Position numbers and translations under genes: made by a program. Positions 15,543 through 24,478 of a stretch of DNA of 64,000 bases are shown piece by piece. The notes below the pieces were generated by a model that was not told where the DNA came from, did no database searches, and was given only the letters and a program-made list of their open reading frames with translations. Source of the stretch: Variovorax paradoxus EPS. Lineage in GTDB: Bacteria > Pseudomonadota > Gammaproteobacteria > Burkholderiales > Burkholderiaceae_C. The DNA lies in assembly GCF_000184745.1 (NCBI RefSeq), contig NC_014931.1, positions 6,386,001-6,450,000 of the forward strand, in the 5' to 3' direction. Every line of letters begins with the position of its first letter. Within the stretch, counting starts at the first letter, position 1.

Positions 15543-16850
15543 ATGACGCAGCCCCTTCGAGTCGCCGTCATCGGCGCCGGCATCTCGGGATTGGCCGCAG
15601 CACACGCCCTTCGCGATTCGGCCCGCATCACCCTCTTCGAAGCCAGTGACTACTTCGGTGGCCACGCCCACACGGCCACGATCGATTTACCGCGCTCCCC
15701 GACCGATTCGACCCTCGTCAGCCACGGCGTCGACACCGGCTTCCTGGTCTACAACGACCGCACCTATCCGAACCTGATCCGCCTGTTCGCCGAACTCGGC
15801 GTCGAGACCGCGCTTTCGGAGATGTCGTTCTCGGTCCAGGCCACCCGCGAGAACGGCGGCCACCTCGAGTGGAGCGGCAACAACCTCGCCACCGTCTTCG
15901 CCCAGCGGCGCAACCTCGCCGACCCGCGCTTCCTCGGCATGCTGGCCGACCTTTTGCGCTTCAACCGGCTGACCACGCGCATCGCCCAAGCCGGCACGGA
16001 GGGCGAACTGGCCCAGCCGCTCGGCGATTTCCTGGACGCCCACCGCTTCGGCGCCGCCTTCCGCGACTGGTACTTCCTGCCGATGATGGGCTGCATCTGG
16101 AGCTGCTCGACCGCGCAGATGCTGGCGTTCCCGGTCGCGACCATGATCCGGTTCTGCCACAACCACGGCCTGATCCAGATCGCCAATAGGCCGCAGTGGC
16201 GCACGGTGCGCGGCGGCTCGCGCCACTACGTCGAGAAGATCGTCGCGGGCCTGGAAGACAAGCGCCTGCGCACCCCGGTGCGCCGCGTCACTCGCACCGA
16301 CGACGGCGGCGTGCTCGTCGCCACCGACGCCGGCACCGAGCGCTTCGACCACGCGATCCTCGCCACCCATTCCGACCAGTCGCTCGCCATGCTCGGCGAC
16401 GCGAGCCCCGCCGAAGCCGCCGTGCTCGGCGCGATCCGCTACCAGCCCAACCACGCCGTGCTCCACACCGACGCCTCGGTGCTGCCGCAGCGCCGATCGG
16501 CTTGGGCAGCCTGGAACTACGAGCGCGCGGCGGCCAGCGAGCGCGAATCGGGCCGGGTCTGCCTGCACTACCTGCTGAACAAGCTGCAGCCGCTGCCGTG
16601 GGAGCAACCGGTGATCGTTTCGTTGAATCCGGTCCGCGAAATCCAGCGTAGTCAGGTCATGGCCGAATACGACTACGACCACCCGGTGCTCGACCTTGCC
16701 GCGATCCGCGCGCAAGCCGAGGTGCCCGCCCTGCAGGGCCAGCGCAACACCTGGTTCGCCGGTGCGTGGATGGGCTACGGCTTCCACGAAGACGGCCTGA
16801 AGGCCGGCCTGGCCGCAGCCGCCGGCCTGCGGGCGAGGTCTGCGGCGTGA
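15543..16850 (+). CDS. NAD(P)/FAD-dependent oxidoreductase (amine-oxidase fold)
   Basis: Flavoprotein of 435 residues. The N-terminal dinucleotide fold GAGISGLAAAHAL (G11, G13, G16) is followed by E33 for ribose binding and FGGHAHT. The C-terminal NTWFAGAWMGYGFHEDGLKAG is typical of this family's FAD-binding end. It is the first gene of a five-gene operon whose second and third members (DUF1365, CFA synthase-like methylase) almost always accompany it. In Rhodobacter, related genes take part in modifying unsaturated membrane fatty acids (furan fatty acid synthesis), so a role as lipid desaturase/oxidase is inferred. Start ATG at 15543; the stop overlaps the next GTG. Confidence 0.85.
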   Translation: MTQPLRVAVIGAGISGLAAAHALRDSARITLFEASDYFGGHAHTATIDLPRSPTDSTLVSHGVDTGFLVYNDRTYPNLIRLFAELGVETALSEMSFSVQATRENGGHLEWSGNNLATVFAQRRNLADPRFLGMLADLLRFNRLTTRIAQAGTEGELAQPLGDFLDAHRFGAAFRDWYFLPMMGCIWSCSTAQMLAFPVATMIRFCHNHGLIQIANRPQWRTVRGGSRHYVEKIVAGLEDKRLRTPVRRVTRTDDGGVLVATDAGTERFDHAILATHSDQSLAMLGDASPAEAAVLGAIRYQPNHAVLHTDASVLPQRRSAWAAWNYERAAASERESGRVCLHYLLNKLQPLPWEQPVIVSLNPVREIQRSQVMAEYDYDHPVLDLAAIRAQAEVPALQGQRNTWFAGAWMGYGFHEDGLKAGLAAAAGLRARSAA

Positions 16851-17650
16851 CCCAGGAGCGCCCGCTTCCGTTGATGGGCTTCGGCGAGGTGCGCCATGCG
16901 CGCCTGCGCCCCGCGCGCAACGCCTTCGTCTACCCGACCTATTTCCTGATGCTGCCGATGCGCACCCTCCGCGCGCACGGCAGCGACGCGCTCGCGCTCA
17001 ACCGGCGGGCGGCGCTGTCCTTTCACGACGTCGACCACGGCGACGGTCGCATGCCCGCGCAAGGCGGCGCGCTGGCCTGGCTCGACGACCTGCTGGCCGC
17101 CCACCAGATCCACGACGCGACCGGCGAGGCCTGGCTGCACTGCTACCCGCGCGTGTTCGGCTACACCTTCAAGCCGGTGAGCTTCTGGTATTGCCACACG
17201 GCCGAAGGCGCGCTGCGCGCCATCGTGGTCGAGGTGAACAACACCTTTGGCGAGCGCCACTGCTACCTGCTCGACCGCCCGGTCTACGGCCAGGAGCTCA
17301 AGGCCACCAAGGCATTCCATGTGTCGCCGTTCTGCGAGGTCAGCGGCGGCTACCGCTTCCGCTTCTTCGTCGATGCCGAGTTCGCCCACACGGTGGTGCG
17401 CATCGACCACGACGACATCGACGGCCCCTTGCTGCAAACCAGCGTCGGCGGCGAACTCGCGACGCTGACCGCCGCCACCGTGCGCCGTGCGCTCTGGCGC
17501 TATCCCGCGATGACCTTCGGACTTATTGCGCGCATCCACTGGCAGGCCGCCAGGCTCTGGCTCAAGCGCGTTCCTTTCGTCGCCAAGCCGGCGCCGCCCC
17601 GCCATTTCGTATCCAGCGACCACCCGCACCAGCAGCAGGCGAACCCATGA
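16847..17650 (+). CDS. DUF1365 family protein
   Basis: Protein of 267 residues of the DUF1365 family, of unknown biochemical role. Conserved features seen are GEVRHARLRPARNAFVYPTYF near the N-terminus, the YPRVFGYTFKPVSFWYCH segment, EVNNTFGERHCYLL and KAFHVSPF. The GTG start at 16847 overlaps the previous stop (GTGA), and its own stop overlaps the next ATG (ATGA), so the three genes are translationally coupled. The family is nearly always encoded between an FAD oxidoreductase and a cyclopropane fatty-acid synthase homologue, so a function in the same lipid reaction is likely. Confidence 0.85.
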   Translation: MTQERPLPLMGFGEVRHARLRPARNAFVYPTYFLMLPMRTLRAHGSDALALNRRAALSFHDVDHGDGRMPAQGGALAWLDDLLAAHQIHDATGEAWLHCYPRVFGYTFKPVSFWYCHTAEGALRAIVVEVNNTFGERHCYLLDRPVYGQELKATKAFHVSPFCEVSGGYRFRFFVDAEFAHTVVRIDHDDIDGPLLQTSVGGELATLTAATVRRALWRYPAMTFGLIARIHWQAARLWLKRVPFVAKPAPPRHFVSSDHPHQQQANP

Positions 17651-18873
17651 CTCCCACCACCACCGCTCCCCAGGTTTCGCGCTTTTCGCTGCCCCAGGAT
17701 GCGCCCGGCGCCGCGCGCACCGTGCTCGGCCTGCTGCAGCGCCTGGCGCACGGCTCGCTCACGGTGCGCCTGCCCGACGATTCGGTGCGGCACTTCGGCG
17801 CCGCGCCCGGCAGCAGCGATCTCACGGCCTCGCTCACGCTGCGCAACTGGGAGGTCTGCAAGGCCGCGCTCAAGTCGGGCGACATCGGCTTTGCCGAGAG
17901 CTACATCGCGGGCGACTGGACCACGCCGAACCTGGTCGAGCTGATCAAGGTGTTCATTGCCAACCGCCGCGCCATCGAGGACGTGGTCTACGGGAGCTGG
18001 TTCGGCCGCCTCGTCTACCGCGTGCGCCACCTGATGCACCGCAACAGCAAGGCCGGCAGCTCGCGCAACATCCATGCGCACTACGACCTCGGCAATGCCT
18101 TCTACAAGCTCTGGCTCGACGAGACGATGAACTATTCGTCGGCCTGGTTCGAAGGCAACTTCGACAAGCCGATGCCCGAGGCACAACGCGCCAAGGTGCG
18201 CCGCGCGCTGGAGCTGGCGAACGTGAAGCCCGGCGACCGCGTGCTCGAGATCGGCTGCGGCTGGGGCGCGCTGGCCGAGATGGCCGCCTTCGATTTCGGC
18301 GCCTCGGTAACGGGCGTGACGCTCTCCACCGAACAGCTCGCCTTTGCCCGCCAGCGCACCGCCGGCCTCTCGGCCGACCTGCGCCTGCAGGACTACCGCG
18401 ACATCGACGACGCCCCGTTCGACGCCATCTGCTCCATCGAAATGGTCGAAGCCGTGGGCCGTGAATACTGGCCGACCTACTTCCAGAGCGTGAGCCGGCT
18501 CCTGAAGCCCGGCGGCCGCGCCTGCGTGCAGAGCATCGTGATCGACGACCAGCTCTTCGACCGCTACATCGACTCGACCGACTTCATCCAGCAGTACATC
18601 TTCCCGGGCGGCTGCCTGCCCTGCCCGCGCGAGTTCCGGCGCGAGGCCGAGGCTGCGGGGCTGGCGGTGGTGGACGAGTTCGCCTTCGGCGCCGATTACG
18701 CCGAGACGCTGCGCCGCTGGCGCGAGCACTTCCTCGCGCAGCGCGGGCAGATCCTGCAGCTGGGCTTCGACGAGCGCTTCATGCGCATCTGGGAGTTCTA
18801 TCTCGCGTACTGCGAGGCAGCGTTCTCGCAAGCCAACATCGACGTCGTCCAGTACACGCTGCAAAAGCGCTAG
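17647..18873 (+). CDS. cyclopropane-fatty-acyl-phospholipid synthase family methyltransferase
   Basis: SAM-dependent methyltransferase of 408 residues. The SAM-binding glycine loop VLEIGCGWGAL begins near residue 199. It is preceded by the family segment SRNIHAHYDLGNAFYKLWLDETMNYSSAWF and followed by CSIEMVEAVG and the QQYIFPGGCLP region. Such enzymes transfer a methyl or methylene group to double bonds of membrane phospholipid acyl chains. The context (FAD oxidoreductase, DUF1365) points to the branch that makes non-cyclopropane methylated or furan acyl chains rather than housekeeping Cfa. Start ATG at 17647 overlaps the preceding stop. Confidence 0.9.
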   Translation: MTPTTTAPQVSRFSLPQDAPGAARTVLGLLQRLAHGSLTVRLPDDSVRHFGAAPGSSDLTASLTLRNWEVCKAALKSGDIGFAESYIAGDWTTPNLVELIKVFIANRRAIEDVVYGSWFGRLVYRVRHLMHRNSKAGSSRNIHAHYDLGNAFYKLWLDETMNYSSAWFEGNFDKPMPEAQRAKVRRALELANVKPGDRVLEIGCGWGALAEMAAFDFGASVTGVTLSTEQLAFARQRTAGLSADLRLQDYRDIDDAPFDAICSIEMVEAVGREYWPTYFQSVSRLLKPGGRACVQSIVIDDQLFDRYIDSTDFIQQYIFPGGCLPCPREFRREAEAAGLAVVDEFAFGADYAETLRRWREHFLAQRGQILQLGFDERFMRIWEFYLAYCEAAFSQANIDVVQYTLQKR

Positions 18874-18879
18874 CCCTTC

Positions 18880-20169
18880 GTGTCCTCCTTCGGACCTCTG
18901 GCCGGCGTGCGCTATGGGCTGCTCGGCCTGCCGCTCGCCTTCGTCGCGCTGCCGCTCTATGTGCTGCTGCCGAACCACTACGCACGCGCCTTCGGCGTGC
19001 CGCTCGCCACGCTGGGCGCGGTGCTGCTGGGCGTGCGGCTGCTCGATGCGCTGATCGATCCGCTGCTCGGGCGACTCAGCGACCGGCTGCACGCGCGCTC
19101 GGCGCAGGCGGTACTCGGCTTCGGCGCGGTCGCCGCGGGTGTCCTGCTGCTGGGTTTCGGGCTGCTCTTCTTTCCGCAGTTGCTGGTCGACCCCGCGCGC
19201 CATGGCGCGCTGCTCGTGGTGGCCGCCGTGCTGCTCGCGCTGACCTACGCGGGCTACAGCATGCTGAGCATCGCGCACCAGTCGTGGGGCGCGATGCTGG
19301 GCGGCGATGCCGCGCAGCGCAGCCGCATCGTGGGCTGGCGCGAAGGCATGGGGCTCGTCGGCGTGGTGCTGGCCTCGGTCACGCCGACGCTGGCGGGATT
19401 GCCCGCGACCGTCGCGTTGTTCGGCGTGCTGCTGCTGGCCGGATGGTTCTTCTGGACGCGGGCGCCACGGCCGGCACGCAACGCCGCGCCGCATGTATCG
19501 GTCGACCTGCGGCTCCCGCTGCGCCGTGCGCCGTTTCGCCGCCTGCTCGCGGTGTTCGTGCTCAACGGCATCGCGAGCGCGGTGCCGGCCACGCTGGTGC
19601 TGTTCTTCGTGCAGGACCGGCTGCGCGCGCCGGCCGCGATGGAGCCCGCGTTCCTCGGTCTTTATTTCGTGGTGGCCGCCGCGTCGATCCCGGCGTGGCT
19701 GCGCATCGTGCGCCGCTGGGGGCTCGCCCGCAGTTGGCTCGGCGGCATGTGCATGTCGGTGGCGGTGTTCGCCTGGGCCGGTGCGATGGGCGCGGGCGAT
19801 GCGGTGCCTTTTCTCGTCGTCTGCGCACTGTCGGGTTTCGCGATCGGCTCGGACCTCGTGCTGCCGAGCGCATTGCTGGCCGGGATCATTGCCGACGCAG
19901 GTGATCAACCGCATGCCGGCGCGTACTTCGGCTGGTGGAATTTCGCGACCAAGCTCAATCTCGCGCTCGCTGCCGGCCTCGCGCTGCCATTGCTCGGGCT
20001 GGCCGGCTACGTGCCCGGCGCGCGCGATGCGTCGGCGCTGCAGGCGCTGTCGCTCGCGTACTGCCTGCTGCCCTGCGTGTTGAAGGTGGCGGCCGGTGCG
20101 GCGCTGTGGGCGCTGGTGATTCGATCGCCCGCTTCCGCCCTTCCGCTTCCTGCGAAGGCTGCGCCGTGA
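18880..20169 (+). CDS. MFS transporter (GPH/MFS_2-like)
   Basis: Polytopic membrane protein of 429 residues with about 12 hydrophobic segments. The motif LDALIDPLLGRLSDR between helices 2 and 3 is the D-P-x-x-G-x-x-S-D signature of the glycoside-pentoside-hexuronide/MFS_2 group. The start is a GTG at 18880, six bases after the methylase stop, with no clear Shine-Dalgarno. The stop overlaps the next GTG. As the fourth gene of the lipid-modification operon it may move a lipid, precursor or cation-coupled solute; the substrate is unknown. MFS_2 proteins elsewhere include lysophospholipid carriers, which fits the neighbours but is inference. Confidence 0.82.
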   Translation: MSSFGPLAGVRYGLLGLPLAFVALPLYVLLPNHYARAFGVPLATLGAVLLGVRLLDALIDPLLGRLSDRLHARSAQAVLGFGAVAAGVLLLGFGLLFFPQLLVDPARHGALLVVAAVLLALTYAGYSMLSIAHQSWGAMLGGDAAQRSRIVGWREGMGLVGVVLASVTPTLAGLPATVALFGVLLLAGWFFWTRAPRPARNAAPHVSVDLRLPLRRAPFRRLLAVFVLNGIASAVPATLVLFFVQDRLRAPAAMEPAFLGLYFVVAAASIPAWLRIVRRWGLARSWLGGMCMSVAVFAWAGAMGAGDAVPFLVVCALSGFAIGSDLVLPSALLAGIIADAGDQPHAGAYFGWWNFATKLNLALAAGLALPLLGLAGYVPGARDASALQALSLAYCLLPCVLKVAAGAALWALVIRSPASALPLPAKAAP

Positions 20170-20960
20170 AGCCCTTCAATCCGCCGCTCGCCGACTGGCA
20201 GGGCAAGACGGCTTGGATCGTCGGCGCCTCCTCGGGCATCGGCCGCGCGACGGCGCTGGCGCTGCTCGAAGGCGGCGCGCGGGTCGCGGTGTCGGCCCGC
20301 AACGGCGAGGCGCTGGACGAACTCGCGGCGCTGCACAACGATGCCGCGCTGCCGCCGCGGGTGATCGTTCTGCCACTGGACGTGTGCGATGCCGCCGCGG
20401 TCGCCGCCGCCTATGCGCAACTGCAGGCGATGGCCGGCACCGTCGACCTCGTGCTCTTCAACGCCGCCACGTATGGCGTGCTGCGCGCCGACGCCTTCGC
20501 GCTCGACGCGATGCTCGCGCACCAGCAGGTCAACTACGTCGGTGCACTGAACGTGCTTGCGGCCGTGCTGCCCGGCTTCGTGGCGCGCGGCGCGGGCCAC
20601 ATCTCGCTCACGGCGAGCGTCGCCGGCTTTCGCGGATTGCCGAAAAGCCTGGCCTACGGCCCGACCAAGGCCGCGCTGACCAATCTGGCCGAAGTGCTCT
20701 ACATCGACCTGCACGCACGCGGGATCGGCGTGAGCGTGATCCAGCCGGGCTTCGTGGCCACCGCGCTCACCGCGAAGAACGACTTCACGATGCCGGCGCT
20801 GATCACGCCCGCGCAGGCGGCCGAGGCCATGCTCGACGGCTGGCGCCGGGGCGCATTCGAGATCCACTTTCCGCGGCGCTTCACCTTCTGGATGAAGCTG
20901 ATGCGGCTGCTGCCGTACCGGCTCTACTTTCCCACCGTTGCCAGGTTCACCGGGCTCTGA
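20166..20960 (+). CDS. short-chain dehydrogenase/reductase
   Basis: Classical SDR of 264 residues: coenzyme loop GASSGIG (20-26), LFNAATYG in place of NNAG, and the catalytic triad S151, Y164, K168 (YGPTK). The C-terminal basic/hydrophobic stretch RRFTFWMKLMRLLPYRLYF could associate with the membrane, common in SDRs acting on lipids. It starts at GTG 20166, overlapping the stop of the transporter gene, and is the last gene of the operon. A bidirectional terminator follows directly. The substrate is unknown; an oxidoreduction linked to modified acyl chains is inferred from context. Confidence 0.86.
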   Translation: MKPFNPPLADWQGKTAWIVGASSGIGRATALALLEGGARVAVSARNGEALDELAALHNDAALPPRVIVLPLDVCDAAAVAAAYAQLQAMAGTVDLVLFNAATYGVLRADAFALDAMLAHQQVNYVGALNVLAAVLPGFVARGAGHISLTASVAGFRGLPKSLAYGPTKAALTNLAEVLYIDLHARGIGVSVIQPGFVATALTAKNDFTMPALITPAQAAEAMLDGWRRGAFEIHFPRRFTFWMKLMRLLPYRLYFPTVARFTGL

Positions 20961-20967
20961 AAAAGAA

Positions 20968-20990
20968 AAAGGCGCCGGGTGGGCGCCTTT
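20968..20990. terminator. bidirectional terminator between SDR and GST genes
   Basis: A 9-bp perfect stem (AAAGGCGCC/GGCGCCTTT, 5-nt loop) lies with A-rich and T-rich flanks between the convergent genes. It can stop transcription from both sides. Confidence 0.8.
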
Positions 20991-21008
20991 GTCGTGGGTT
21001 GCGCCAGC

Positions 21009-21620
21009 TCAGGGCTGCGTATCGATGAAGCTCGGGCGGAGCATGAGCTTGTCGTACAGCTTGGCCAGGTTGGCGTGCTCGCCGCGCCAGTCGATGTCGG
21101 GAAAGCGCAGGCTCAGCCAGCCCAGCGCGCAGCCCACCGCGATGTCCGACAGGCTCAGGTGGATGCCGCTGCAGAAAGGCTTGTCGCCCAGGCCCTTGGA
21201 CATGGCGGCCACGCCCTCCACGACCTTGGTGCGCTGGCGCTCGATCCAGGTCGTGCTGCGCTCGTGGTCGTTGCGGCCGGACCAGGTGGCTTCCAGGCGC
21301 CAGAGCACGCCGGCGTCCATGACGCCATCGGCCAGCGCTTCCCAGGTCTTGACCTCGGCGCGTTCGCGGCCCTGCTGCGGGATGAGCTTGCCTACCGGAG
21401 ACAGCGTATCCAGATATTCCACGATCACGCGCGAATCGAACATCGCCTCCCCGCCTTCCATGATCAGGCAGGGCACCTTGCCCAGCGGATTGGAATTGGA
21501 GATGGTGGTGTCGGCGGACCAGACGTCCTCGAGCACGAACTGGTAATCGAGCCGCTTTTCGGCCAGCACCACGCGCACCTTGCGCACATAGGGGCTGGCG
21601 GCGGATCCGATCAGTTTCAT
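21009..21620 (-). CDS. glutathione S-transferase
   Basis: Cytosolic GST of 203 residues. The N-terminal thioredoxin-like domain (MKLIGSAASPYVRKVRVVLAEK, then NPLGKVPCLIMEGGEAMFDSRVIVEYLD) contains the S-P-Y-V-R-K motif, the cis-proline KVPCL and the glutathione-binding E/D-S-R pair. The C-terminal helical domain contains SLSDIAVGCALGWL, the N-capping box region. Start ATG at 21620 has GGGAGAGAG upstream. It diverges from purB across a 137-bp gap. It resembles the YibF/beta-proteobacterial GST group; the substrate is unknown. Confidence 0.9.
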   Translation of the reverse strand: MKLIGSAASPYVRKVRVVLAEKRLDYQFVLEDVWSADTTISNSNPLGKVPCLIMEGGEAMFDSRVIVEYLDTLSPVGKLIPQQGRERAEVKTWEALADGVMDAGVLWRLEATWSGRNDHERSTTWIERQRTKVVEGVAAMSKGLGDKPFCSGIHLSLSDIAVGCALGWLSLRFPDIDWRGEHANLAKLYDKLMLRPSFIDTQP

Positions 21621-21748
21621 GAAGGCTCTCTCCCTTTGTTCTTGGCTGGATGACACTTGCTAATAATCATTTTAGGTGAACGGGACCAGCGGAGCCCCGA
21701 ATCCGGCCCGATGTGTCGGTACGGCCCCACGGACCGCCGGCCGCCTAA

Positions 21749-23137
<1,389 letters not shown>

Positions 23138-23277
23138 GCCCCCGTGCATCGATCCACCAACCGCCGCGAGCGGTTGGCCGGACTCGCACACAAACCCCGA
23201 CTTTTCCAGCCAACGCGCCCTTTCAGGGACGCGCCAGCCGACAACCATGACGGGACTCCTCGAGGTCCCCGTGATTC

Positions 23278-24420
23278 ATGCTGCGCGCTCCGCTGCGACG
23301 TCTCTGGCTGAAAATCCACCGCTGGACCGGGCTCACGCTCGGCCCGATCCTGGCCCTCACCGCGCTGCTCGGCGCGGTGCTGGTGGTGGCCCAGCCGATC
23401 GACCGCCAAGTCCATTCCGATCTTTTCGTCTCGCGCAGCGCGGGTGATGCCATCGCGGCCGCCGCCGCGCTGCCGCTCGAGCCGCTGCGCCAGCGCATCC
23501 TGGGCGAGTTCGGCCCCGACACCAACTTCACGCTGCGGCCGCCGCACCACGCCGACGAAACGCTCTGGGTGCTGGTGCGCGGCAAGTGGAGCGGCACGCT
23601 CTATCTCGACCCCGCCAGCGGTGCCGAGCAAGGCCGGCGCGGCACCGAGGAAGGTTTCTACAACCTCGCCTACAAGCTCCACAACAGCCTGCTGCTCGAG
23701 GGCACCGGAAAGGGCATCCTGGCTTTCGTGGCCCTGTCCTACCTGTTCCTGCTGGTGACGGGCCTGGTGCTGTGGTGGCCGGTGCGCTGGCCGCCGTCGC
23801 TGCGCATCGTGCTGAACCGCGGCCTCTTGCGCGGGTTGTTCGACCTGCACCGCACGGGCGGCGCGGTGCTCGGCCTCCTGATCGCAGTGTCAGTGGCCAC
23901 GGGCGCCTACATGGCCTGGCGGCCGCTGGGCGATTTCATCTCCGCCGCCATGGGACAGAAGCCGGTCAAGGCGCCGGCCATCGCGAAGGGCAGCGCAAGC
24001 GGCCCGCGCATGCCGCTCGACGAGATCGTGGCGCGCGCCCAGAAAATCTACCCCGGCCAGCCGATCGGCTACGTGCTGGTGCCCGGCAAGGCGGACCGGC
24101 CGGTTCGCGTGCGCTTCCGCCTTGCGGACGATCCGCACCCGAACGGCATCAGCTCGGTGTGGCTCAACCCCGTCAGCGGCGAAGTGCTGGCCGCGCGCAA
24201 GTGGCAGGACCTCGACGCCGGCAACGGCGCGGTGGCGGTGATCTTTCCGCTGCACACGGGCGAGCTGGGCGGCGTGGCCCACCAGGTCGTCACAGCGCTG
24301 CTCGGCCTTGCGCTCGGCGGCCTGGGTTTCAGCGGCATCTGGCTCTGGTGGCGCCGACGCGCCATGGCCGCCGCGGCCCGCCGCAACAACAACGCGCTTT
24401 CCAGTCGAACGACGTCCTGA
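23278..24420 (+). CDS. PepSY-associated transmembrane protein (iron-uptake-linked)
   Basis: Inner-membrane protein of 380 residues of the PepSY-TM/PiuB type. Four transmembrane helices are visible: LTLGPILALTALLGAVLVVA (N-terminal), ILAFVALSYLFLLVTGLVLWW, a segment near GGAVLGLLIAVSVATGAYMAW, and a C-terminal GLALGGLGFSGIWLWWRR. PepSY modules face the periplasm between them. Histidines in KIHRWTGL, LHNSLL, DLHRTGG and LHTGELGG match the di-heme/ferric-reductase-like pattern of this family. It lies 58 bp upstream of a FecA-like TonB receptor on the same strand, so a role in reducing or releasing imported ferric chelate is inferred. Confidence 0.82.
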   Translation: MLRAPLRRLWLKIHRWTGLTLGPILALTALLGAVLVVAQPIDRQVHSDLFVSRSAGDAIAAAAALPLEPLRQRILGEFGPDTNFTLRPPHHADETLWVLVRGKWSGTLYLDPASGAEQGRRGTEEGFYNLAYKLHNSLLLEGTGKGILAFVALSYLFLLVTGLVLWWPVRWPPSLRIVLNRGLLRGLFDLHRTGGAVLGLLIAVSVATGAYMAWRPLGDFISAAMGQKPVKAPAIAKGSASGPRMPLDEIVARAQKIYPGQPIGYVLVPGKADRPVRVRFRLADDPHPNGISSVWLNPVSGEVLAARKWQDLDAGNGAVAVIFPLHTGELGGVAHQVVTALLGLALGGLGFSGIWLWWRRRAMAAAARRNNNALSSRTTS

Positions 24421-24478
24421 AGAAGAAGCCCCACGGCCCGCAACAGGTTTTTAGTTTTCACCCCGGAGGATTTCCCCC

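Noticed and set aside
17500..19914. 804-codon minus-strand frame across the CFA and MFS genes
   Set aside because: It spans two clear plus-strand genes and their junction, and the sequence is low-complexity antisense reading.
21660..21675. AT-rich Fur-box-like sequence between GST and purB
   Set aside because: Only about 11 of 15 consensus positions match, and neither neighbour is an iron gene; more likely an ordinary AT-rich promoter region.
23157..23177. Perfect 8-bp hairpin after purB
   Set aside because: No T-run follows, so it is not called a terminator; it might be a Rho-dependent end or chance.
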